From contig NZ_POWF01000002.1 in assembly GCF_002895005.1 (NCBI RefSeq), positions 248,001-312,000 of the forward strand: DNA of 64,000 nucleotides, read 5' to 3'. The position numbers were made by a program, and so were the translations under genes. The notes under the pieces were generated by a model, which was not told the origin of the DNA, searched no databases, and saw only the letters and a list, made by a program, of their open reading frames with translations. Below, one piece after another: positions 17,884 to 26,224 of the stretch (the first letter of the stretch is position 1; each line of letters opens with the position of its first letter). Source of the DNA: Hanstruepera neustonica. Lineage in GTDB: Bacteria; Bacteroidota; Bacteroidia; Flavobacteriales; Flavobacteriaceae.

Positions 17884-19146
17884 ATGGAATCCGTTCAAGC
17901 TATAAAACAACGTTTTGGCATTATTGGTAACGACCCAAGTTTAAATCGTGCCATTGAAAAAGCTATACAGGTAGCTCCAACCGATATTTCGGTTTTAGTT
18001 ACCGGTGAATCTGGTGTTGGTAAAGAAAGTATTCCAAAAATTATCCATCAGCTTTCGCATAGAAAGCATGGCAAATACATTGCGGTAAACTGTGGAGCGA
18101 TTCCTGAAGGCACCATTGATAGTGAATTGTTTGGTCACGAAAAGGGGTCTTTTACAGGAGCCACGCAAACGCGTTCTGGCTATTTTGAAGTAGCCGATGG
18201 CGGAACCATTTTCCTGGATGAAGTTGGTGAATTACCATTAACAACTCAAGTACGTTTATTGCGTGTTCTCGAGAATGGTGAGTTTATAAAAGTTGGCTCC
18301 AGTAAAGTTCAAAAAACCAATGTACGCATTGTGGCTGCAACCAACGTCAATATGTTTGAGGCCATAAAAAAGGAAAAGTTCCGTGAAGATTTATATTATC
18401 GTTTAAGTACCGTTGAAATTCACTTGCCGCCATTACGCGACCGTAAAGAAGACATTCATTTACTTTTTAGAAAATTTGCCAGTGATTTCGCTCTTAAATA
18501 CAAAATGCCAACCATCAAATTAACGGATGATGCGGTCCATCTATTATTAAAACATCGTTGGAGCGGTAATATTCGTCAATTACGAAATGTTGCCGAGCAA
18601 ATTTCTGTTTTGGAACAAAATAGAAATATTAATGCTGCCACGCTTCAGGAATATTTACCAAGTGGTTCCAGCAACCTACCTGCTGTCATTAGCACGACCA
18701 AATCAGAAAGTGATTTCAGTAGTGAACGAGAAATTTTGTACAAGGTACTTTTCGATATGAAAAGTGACTTAAATGATTTAAAAAAGCTCACGATGGAACT
18801 CATGAAAAGTGGTAACGTTTCCGAAGTACAAAAACAAAATGAGGGACTGATTCAAAAAATTTATGGTGACGACGAAGAGGATGCTACTGTAGAAGACCTT
18901 GAAGTTCTTTCAATTCCTGAAAAGTCCTCTTCCGAACCCAATTATCAAGAAGCTGAAGAGATTCCAGACAAATACCATTTTGCTGAAGAAATAGAAGAAG
19001 AGGAAACTTTATCTTTACATGACAAAGAATTAGAACTCATTAAAAAATCTTTGGAACGCCACAATGGCAAGCGCAAATTGGCTGCTCAAGAATTGGGCAT
19101 TAGTGAACGTACACTGTATAGAAAGATTAAACAATTTGATTTGTAA
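17884..19146 (+). CDS. Sigma-54-dependent transcriptional activator without a sensor domain
   Basis: A 420-residue bacterial enhancer-binding protein. The AAA+ domain starts almost at the N-terminus: Walker A GESGVGKE (41-48), the sigma-54 contact loop GSFTGA (88-93, a variant of GAFTGA), Walker B TIFLDE. The C-terminal Fis-type helix-turn-helix contains AAQELGISERTLYRKI. There is no receiver, GAF or PAS domain before the AAA+ part, so control must come from another protein or from expression level. Between the AAA+ domain and the HTH lies an acidic insertion (about residues 270-385) rich in Glu and Asp. It sits in the miaB-to-secG run. A sigma-54-like site lies before groES (21061-21076), a possible target. 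Confidence 0.92.
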   Translation: MESVQAIKQRFGIIGNDPSLNRAIEKAIQVAPTDISVLVTGESGVGKESIPKIIHQLSHRKHGKYIAVNCGAIPEGTIDSELFGHEKGSFTGATQTRSGYFEVADGGTIFLDEVGELPLTTQVRLLRVLENGEFIKVGSSKVQKTNVRIVAATNVNMFEAIKKEKFREDLYYRLSTVEIHLPPLRDRKEDIHLLFRKFASDFALKYKMPTIKLTDDAVHLLLKHRWSGNIRQLRNVAEQISVLEQNRNINAATLQEYLPSGSSNLPAVISTTKSESDFSSEREILYKVLFDMKSDLNDLKKLTMELMKSGNVSEVQKQNEGLIQKIYGDDEEDATVEDLEVLSIPEKSSSEPNYQEAEEIPDKYHFAEEIEEEETLSLHDKELELIKKSLERHNGKRKLAAQELGISERTLYRKIKQFDL

Positions 19147-19149
19147 TAC

Positions 19150-19659
19150 ATGAAGACATTCTTAAAATATATATTTATTCCCATCATCAGTTTGACACTT
19201 TTTGGTTGTGGCATTTATTCATTTACTGGTGCTTCCATATCATCAGATGTCAAAACCTTTCAGGTGAATTATTTCCAAAATAGTTCTATGTTGATAGAAC
19301 CAGGTTTGGACCGAGATTTCACGTTGGCTCTGCAAGATTTACTGCTCAATCAAACAAATTTAGATTTGGTAAAATCCAACGGTGATTTAGTTTATGAAGG
19401 TGAAATAACCGAATATAGAATCGCACCAACAACGGCAACAGCCAACAATACAGCTGCTCAAAACCGATTGACCATGTCAGTAAGAGTACGGTTTTTCAAC
19501 AAAAAGAATGAAGAAGATGATTTTGAGCAAAACTTTTCATTTTTCTACGACTACACTGGAAGTAGTTTATTGACGGGAGCAACCAAAGACGCTGCACATG
19601 AAGAGCTTTTTACACGTATAACCCAAGATATTTTTAATGCCTCTTTAGCCAAATGGTAA
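19150..19659 (+). CDS. lptE: LPS-assembly lipoprotein LptE
   Basis: LptE plugs the LptD barrel and helps insert lipopolysaccharide into the outer membrane. The 169-residue protein has a lipobox LFGC (Cys20) followed by GIYSFTGAS, the typical start of Bacteroidota LptE, and a compact alpha/beta domain. It begins 3 bases after the activator gene, so it is in the same transcript. Similarity to proteobacterial LptE is low, and the call rests on the Bacteroidota-type N-terminus and context. Confidence 0.85.
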   Translation: MKTFLKYIFIPIISLTLFGCGIYSFTGASISSDVKTFQVNYFQNSSMLIEPGLDRDFTLALQDLLLNQTNLDLVKSNGDLVYEGEITEYRIAPTTATANNTAAQNRLTMSVRVRFFNKKNEEDDFEQNFSFFYDYTGSSLLTGATKDAAHEELFTRITQDIFNASLAKW

Positions 19660-19660
19660 T

Positions 19661-20614
19661 ATGAATCGTGCTGAATTTTCACATATTGTTCAAAATCCAC
19701 AAGCTGTTTCAAGTAATCATACCGGAACACTTGAGGCCATTATTGAAAAATACCCTTATTTCCAATCAGCTCGAGCAATCTATTTAAAAGCTCTAAAAAA
19801 TGCCGAAAGCTTTGAATATAATGATGCTTTAAAAACAGCTGCAGCCTATACAACAGATAGAAGCATCTTATTTGATTACATAACATCCGATAAATTTGTA
19901 CAAAACGAAATTTCAGAATACATCAAAAAACACACAGACCATATTAAGGATTTAGAAGTTTCAGCAGAAGATGTTTCAGTTGATAAAAGTGTGGTAATTG
20001 ATGCTGCTTTAAAACAACAGATCAAGGATACCGAGCAAATTTTGGATCCCGAATTATTTCAACCAAAGGTTAAAAAATCTAAAATTGTCAATTTTCAATT
20101 GGATGAAAGTGAACCCATTGAAGAGAATTTTGAGACTTCCAATATTAATGAAGATTCTCCTGAAGATATCCTAAAAATTGGCACACCCCTACAATTCGAC
20201 ATTAATGAAAGACATTCCTTTAACGAATGGCTTAAACTAACGCGATTTAAACCTATTGATCGTTCTGAAGAACAAGACAAAACTAACATTCCCAATACAG
20301 AAGAAAATACCATCCAAGCTGATGAGCGCAGCAAAAAGTTTGATCTTATTGACAATTTTTTAAGTAAAAACCCAAAGCTTAAACCAGAAAAAACACAGAC
20401 CAAAAATGTCAATTTAGCAGAGGAGCAAATGATACAACCCGAAGCTTTGATGACAGAAACTTTGGCGCGTATTTATGTTGAGCAAAAGAACTACAAAAAA
20501 GCTATTCAATCTTATAAAATTTTAAGTTTGAAATATCCAGAAAAAAGTGGTTTCTTTGCAGACCAAATTAAAGCAATAAAACAATTACAAGAACAAAATA
20601 ATAAAGAACAATGA
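19661..20614 (+). CDS. Cytoplasmic TPR-like protein of unknown function
   Basis: A 317-residue soluble protein. Its N-terminal region (MNRAEFSHIVQNPQ to about residue 90) is helical, with a recurrent 'YPYFQSARAIYLKAL' segment. The middle is acidic and low in complexity, and the last 50 residues form a tetratricopeptide-like helix pair (ETLARIYVEQKNYKKAIQSYKILSLKYP, in part). No enzymatic motif is visible. It starts 1 base after lptE and overlaps secG by 4 bases (ATGA), so its translation is coupled to both. The conserved place next to lptE and secG suggests an envelope-related role, but this is inference. Confidence 0.7.
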   Translation: MNRAEFSHIVQNPQAVSSNHTGTLEAIIEKYPYFQSARAIYLKALKNAESFEYNDALKTAAAYTTDRSILFDYITSDKFVQNEISEYIKKHTDHIKDLEVSAEDVSVDKSVVIDAALKQQIKDTEQILDPELFQPKVKKSKIVNFQLDESEPIEENFETSNINEDSPEDILKIGTPLQFDINERHSFNEWLKLTRFKPIDRSEEQDKTNIPNTEENTIQADERSKKFDLIDNFLSKNPKLKPEKTQTKNVNLAEEQMIQPEALMTETLARIYVEQKNYKKAIQSYKILSLKYPEKSGFFADQIKAIKQLQEQNNKEQ

Positions 20615-20967
20615 GTACGTTTACAATATTTTTAGCCTTAATAGTTGTTGTAGCATTTTTATTAGTGGTAGTAATCATGGTACAAAATCCTAAAGGTGGT
20701 GGTTTATCGTCATCTTTTGGTGGTGGTGGCACACAGCAACTAGGTGGTGTTAAAAAAACAACAGACTTTTTAGACAAAAGTACTTGGACATTAGCAACCT
20801 TAATGTTAGTATTGATTTTACTATCTAATGTTGCAATTAACAGAGGTTCAGGTAATGCCGAATCTAAAGCTATTGACAATATCAATACTACAGAGCAACC
20901 GGTTGTCCCTGCAACAACGCCAGCTCAAACTGAAAATACAGGTGCAGTTAATGATTCTGCGAAGTAA
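20611..20967 (+). CDS. secG: Preprotein translocase subunit SecG
   Basis: SecG is the small accessory subunit of the SecYEG channel. The 118-residue protein has two transmembrane helices flanking the conserved loop VQNPKGGGLSSSFGGGG, followed by a Gly/Ala/Thr-rich C-terminal tail typical of Bacteroidota SecG. It overlaps the upstream gene by 4 bases and is followed by a terminator, making it the last gene of the miaB run. Confidence 0.93.
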   Translation: MSTFTIFLALIVVVAFLLVVVIMVQNPKGGGLSSSFGGGGTQQLGGVKKTTDFLDKSTWTLATLMLVLILLSNVAINRGSGNAESKAIDNINTTEQPVVPATTPAQTENTGAVNDSAK

Positions 20968-20985
20968 TTTTATATTGAAAACACT

Positions 20986-21015
20986 AAAAAGCCGACAGTT
21001 TTGTTGGCTTTTTTT
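20986..21015 (+). terminator. Terminator after secG
   Basis: Stem AAAAAGCCGACA / TGTTGGCTTTTT with one G-U pair and a loop GTTT, ending in a T run. It separates secG from groES. Confidence 0.9.
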
Positions 21016-21035
21016 ATACCCCATTTTTAAGCAAG

Positions 21036-21076
21036 TGAAAATTTGTCAGTCTCTTTCTATTGGCACATTTTTAGCT
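21036..21076 (+). promoter_or_regulatory. Sigma-54-like promoter with upstream palindrome before groES
   Basis: TGGCAC-ATTTT-TAGCT (21061-21076) has the GG and GC pairs exactly 10 bases apart and differs from the -24/-12 consensus TGGCAC-N5-TTGCW by one base. Thirteen bases before it lies TGAAA-ATT-TGTCA (21036-21048), one mismatch from the TGACA-N3-TGTCA palindrome found before miaB. There is no CIRCE element. It is about 50 bases from the groES ATG. Confidence 0.55.
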
Positions 21077-21124
21077 TAACACCTATTCGTAAAACAAGTT
21101 TAATTAATCAAAACAATATAAAAA

Positions 21125-21400
21125 ATGGCATTAAACATTAAACCATTAGCAGATCGCGTTTTAATAGAGCCTGCTGCTGCTGAAACTAAAACAGCATCCG
21201 GAATTATCATTCCTGACAACGCCAAAGAAAAACCGCAACAAGGTAAAGTGATGGCCGTTGGAAAAGGAACCAAAGACGAACCAATGACAGTGAAAGTTGG
21301 TGATAATGTGCTTTATGGAAAATATGCTGGAACTGAGTTAAAGTTAGAAGGCAAAGACTATTTAATTATGCGAGAGAGTGACATTCTTGCAATTGTTTAA
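21125..21400 (+). CDS. groES: Co-chaperonin GroES
   Basis: GroES caps the GroEL folding chamber. The 91-residue protein has the family length and motifs: [11 protein letters not shown] at the N-terminus, the mobile loop [19 protein letters not shown], and the C-terminal [13 protein letters not shown]. It starts 110 bases past the secG terminator and is followed after 23 bases by groEL. The upstream region holds a sigma-54-like site. Confidence 0.97.
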   Translation: MALNIKPLADRVLIEPAAAETKTASGIIIPDNAKEKPQQGKVMAVGKGTKDEPMTVKVGDNVLYGKYAGTELKLEGKDYLIMRESDILAIV

Positions 21401-21411
21401 TCATCATTTAA

Positions 21412-23052
<1,641 letters not shown>

Positions 23053-23074
23053 TAAACGCATTAATAGCAAACTT

Positions 23075-23113
23075 AAAAAGTGCTCGAAGAATTTCTTAGG
23101 GCACTTTTTTTTA
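23075..23113 (+). terminator. Terminator of groESL
   Basis: Outer stem AAAAAGTGC / GCACTTTTT with an inner AAGAA/TTCTT pairing and a run of T residues. Confidence 0.85.
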
Positions 23114-23160
23114 TGGACTAAAATAGTATCTTTATTTTTTATCTATTAATCAATCTAATT

Positions 23161-25545
23161 ATGTTTAAGACATTTGCCCTGCTGGCCTACTTCATTTTAT
23201 TTCATGCTACTTGTTTTGCGCAAAAACCCAACGACAGTCAAATAGAAGGTCGCTATGTAAAGTATTTTGAGTTAGAACCTGAAACCATTTATACACAAAC
23301 TAATAAATCAAAATATTTTGCCAATGAAACACTGTGGTTCAAGTCTTATATATATAATACTAAAACCCAGTTACCTTATTTAAGTACTACAAATGTTTAC
23401 GCCGCTATTTATGACGTAGACGGAAGGATGATTGACAAAAAATTACTGTATGCTATTGATGGGATAACAAATGGCGAATTCAAACTATCTGAATATGCTC
23501 CTGGCACCTATTTCTTGAAAGTTTTCACCAATTATATGCGTAATTTCAGCGAAAGCTATCATAGCTTACAGGAAATTGAAATTTTAGGAGATGATTTTGC
23601 TCAACAAGAAAATGAGTCTTTAGAAAATGAATACGACTTCCAGCTTTTGCCTGAAGGCGGACATCTATTAAACGATGTAAATAATACTATTGGATTTAAA
23701 ATCCTTAATGCTAATGGTGAAGGTGCAATAATAGAAAGTGGAAAAGTACTGGATTCTAAAGGTCAAGTAATTACAACGTTTAAGAGTAATGAACTAGGCA
23801 TGGGAAAATTTAGCCTAATGCTAAAAAATAATGACACCCATTTTGTTGAGGCTTTACTAGAAGATGGAACAAAAATAAACACGGAAATTCCTAAAGCACA
23901 ACCAAGAGGAATTGCGGTTAAAATCAATAATCTGAACGCTACAAATTTATTTATCAGTATTCAAACAAACAAGAGCACATTACCCGAATTACTTGACAAA
24001 ACCTATTCACTAGCAATACATCGTGATGGTTTAATGAAGAAAATCGACTTGAATTTTCAGGATGGAAAATATGATTATCTTATTAATGTTCCCAAACAAG
24101 ATTTATTATCTGGCATCAATATCATAACCGTTTTTAACGATGAAAATAAACCTTTGGTTGAAAGAGTTATTTTCAACAGCTCTAAAACCCCAATAGAAAA
24201 TGTGGAACTTGTCAACACCTATCCAAACAGTGATTCAACCAAAATAAGATTACGAACAAAACTTAAAGATACCATTCAAAAAAACATTAGTATATCGGTT
24301 CTTCCGTCATCCACCAAAGCATATACAGCTTCCGAAAATATTATTAGCAAATTTCTTCTTTCGCCTTACATTGAAGGAAATATTGAAAACGCTGATTATT
24401 ATTTTAGCAATAACGACAGACAAACCACTTATGATTTAGACTTGTTATTACTCACTCAAGGATGGAGCAAATATTCATGGAACAAGATTTTTAGTTCACC
24501 TCCAAAAGAACTTTTTCATTTTGAAAGTGGCATGCAAGTCAAAGGAAAAGTATCTGATAAAGACAAGAATACCGAAATAATCTTTTTGCACAAAGAAAGC
24601 AACACGATGCTTAATTCGGGCATTTCAGAGGATGGTTATTTCGGTTTTGAAAATTTATTATTATTGGATAGTACTAAAATATATTTTAGCTTAAAGAACA
24701 AAAAAGAGAACTTATCAAAGGCAAATGTTTATGTGAATATTTATCCTGCTTACCAAAAGGACAGTATTAATACTCATGGTTTAAAATCCAAAAAACCAAT
24801 AAATATTTTAGATAATAATGCATTCTATGAAAATTTTATTTTAGAGAATACAACTTCTTTAGACACGGTAATGCTTGAAGTGTCAAAAAAAAGACAATCA
24901 AAAAATCAAATTATTTATGGTGGGTTTAATACCAAGAAAATTGAACTTGAAAACATTTATGACGATGTAACCCTAGTAACAGACATTATTAGCGCCAATG
25001 GTTTTGATGTTTATAATTCTCCTAGAGGTATTGAAATTGCGGCCAGAAGAGGTGTTGGATATAGCTTTAGTGGCAAACCAGCGTCGCCCAATATCTACAT
25101 TGATAATCAGTTAATGGGTGAGGCACAAATGATCATTCTTATGAATTTGATGGTGAAAGACGTCGATGAGATATTTATATCCCGAACCCCTTCTCCAGGT
25201 ACAGTTGGTGTTGCGGGAGGATTAGGCGGAAATATTAATATATACACCAAAAAATCTTTCTCCGGTAAATATTTAGAAAAACAATCTTCATTTTCATCAA
25301 AAATTGTTGAATTTGGTTATTCATTACCTGAAAAGTACCAATCACCCTTTTACAATGCCAGCCAACAAGAATCTTTTTCCAAATATGGTGTTTTGAATTG
25401 GATTCCTAATTTATCTAATGATGAAAATGGTGAATTTGAATTTAAAATACCTAATTATAGATATGAAGATATCTTATTGTTTATTGAGGGCATGGGATCT
25501 GACGGCAGTCTTATTTCCAAAACAATCACAATAAATATTGATTAA
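23161..25545 (+). CDS. Large exported protein with macroglobulin-like N-terminus and TonB-plug-like C-terminus
   Basis: A 794-residue protein with a signal peptide ending near ATCFAQ. The N-terminal half has beta-sandwich segments with YTQTNKSKYFANETLWFKSYI, which resembles the MG2 domain of bacterial alpha-2-macroglobulin-like proteins. Around residues 620-690 it has features of a TonB-receptor plug (NIYIDNQLMG, then VDEIFISRTPSPGTVGVAGGLGGNINIYTKK). No beta-barrel follows, since only about 95 residues remain. Proteins of this layout are frequent in Bacteroidota and have no firm function. A TATCTTTA box lies 27 bases upstream of the ATG and a terminator follows, so it appears to be a single-gene unit. 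Confidence 0.75.
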   Translation: MFKTFALLAYFILFHATCFAQKPNDSQIEGRYVKYFELEPETIYTQTNKSKYFANETLWFKSYIYNTKTQLPYLSTTNVYAAIYDVDGRMIDKKLLYAIDGITNGEFKLSEYAPGTYFLKVFTNYMRNFSESYHSLQEIEILGDDFAQQENESLENEYDFQLLPEGGHLLNDVNNTIGFKILNANGEGAIIESGKVLDSKGQVITTFKSNELGMGKFSLMLKNNDTHFVEALLEDGTKINTEIPKAQPRGIAVKINNLNATNLFISIQTNKSTLPELLDKTYSLAIHRDGLMKKIDLNFQDGKYDYLINVPKQDLLSGINIITVFNDENKPLVERVIFNSSKTPIENVELVNTYPNSDSTKIRLRTKLKDTIQKNISISVLPSSTKAYTASENIISKFLLSPYIEGNIENADYYFSNNDRQTTYDLDLLLLTQGWSKYSWNKIFSSPPKELFHFESGMQVKGKVSDKDKNTEIIFLHKESNTMLNSGISEDGYFGFENLLLLDSTKIYFSLKNKKENLSKANVYVNIYPAYQKDSINTHGLKSKKPINILDNNAFYENFILENTTSLDTVMLEVSKKRQSKNQIIYGGFNTKKIELENIYDDVTLVTDIISANGFDVYNSPRGIEIAARRGVGYSFSGKPASPNIYIDNQLMGEAQMIILMNLMVKDVDEIFISRTPSPGTVGVAGGLGGNINIYTKKSFSGKYLEKQSSFSSKIVEFGYSLPEKYQSPFYNASQQESFSKYGVLNWIPNLSNDENGEFEFKIPNYRYEDILLFIEGMGSDGSLISKTITINID

Positions 25546-25568
25546 GTTTAGACCTTACCGAAAAATAT

Positions 25569-25604
25569 AATAGCCATCTCAAAAAGATGGCTATTTGCTT
25601 TTAT
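25569..25604 (+). terminator. Terminator after the plug-like protein gene
   Basis: Perfect 11-bp stem AATAGCCATCT / AGATGGCTATT with a 5-base loop, followed by TTGCTTTTATT. It is inside the only gap over 300 bases (25546-25852). The rest of that gap holds the small gene at 25647-25733; I see nothing in 25734-25852. Confidence 0.85.
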
Positions 25605-25646
25605 TATCCTTAACTAAAGGGTTATCCTTTGTAACCCAAAAACAGA

Positions 25647-25733
25647 CTACTTCTTTTTAGCAGGAGCCTGTGGAGTCTTTTTTACCGCTTGTTTTGGTAA
25701 AACAGACTTGCCTTTTGACTTTAATTGTCCCAT
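25647..25733 (-). CDS. Very small basic protein (28 residues)
   Basis: A minus-strand frame from the ATG at 25733 to the TAG at 25647 encodes 28 residues, beginning MGQLKSKGKS and ending in QAPAKKK. It has ten lysines, no acidic residue and no hydrophobic core, so it is not a membrane or signal peptide. It could be a nucleic-acid-binding or ribosome-associated peptide. I recall similar Lys-rich mini-proteins beginning MGQ in other flavobacteria, but have not checked. The ATG is the first in the frame, and no strong Shine-Dalgarno sequence is visible, as is usual in this group. Confidence is moderate because of the size. Confidence 0.5.
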   Translation of the reverse strand: MGQLKSKGKSVLPKQAVKKTPQAPAKKK

Positions 25734-25852
25734 AATTTTATAATTTAAAAGAACATATTAAATGTAGTGATAAGTTAAATTCATTATTATTCCGTTGGGA
25801 AAAATTTAACTAAAAGTCAAAATTTCTTTCAAACTTAAAAACTACAAAAATT

Positions 25853-26203
25853 TTATTCATGATCTTTCTTAACATCGTCATCACGATATCTACAGCAATC
25901 ATGAACACTATTGTAAGCCTCATCGGTTGCTTTCATATCTTTTAGATCATGTCCTACTGCCACGATATTCTTCTTAATATCGTCCAAAGTTGTTTTTTCT
26001 TCATTATAAATTAACTTGAGCTCGTGTGTTTCTACATTCCAATTGGCACTTTTAACCCCTTTGGTCTTTATACAAGCTTTCTCTATTCGGTCTTTGCACA
26101 TCATACACACGCCATCTACTTCTAATGAAGCTTTAGCATTTTTGTTCTGCGCGAAGGATATTGTTGCCATTAAAAACATGGCGAATACTACTATTTTTTT
26201 CAT
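25853..26203 (-). CDS. Secreted heavy-metal-associated (HMA) domain protein
   Basis: A 116-residue periplasmic protein: signal peptide to about ISFAQ, then a ferredoxin-like HMA domain with the metal site GVCMMCKDRIEKAC (Cys33 and Cys36). Its tail has a second Cys pair (HDCCRY), followed by acidic and His residues. HMA domains bind and transfer Cu, Zn or similar ions. It lies 21 bases after the TonB receptor gene in the same operon, so it probably receives or delivers a metal in the periplasm. The metal is not shown by the sequence; copper is a reasonable guess. Confidence 0.85.
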   Translation of the reverse strand: MKKIVVFAMFLMATISFAQNKNAKASLEVDGVCMMCKDRIEKACIKTKGVKSANWNVETHELKLIYNEEKTTLDDIKKNIVAVGHDLKDMKATDEAYNSVHDCCRYRDDDVKKDHE

Positions 26204-26224
26204 CTTTCAATTATTTAAAAATTG

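Noticed and set aside
20968-21124. CIRCE operator before groES
   Set aside because: The TTAGCACTC-N9-GAGTGCTAA inverted repeat was looked for and is not present; other elements are.
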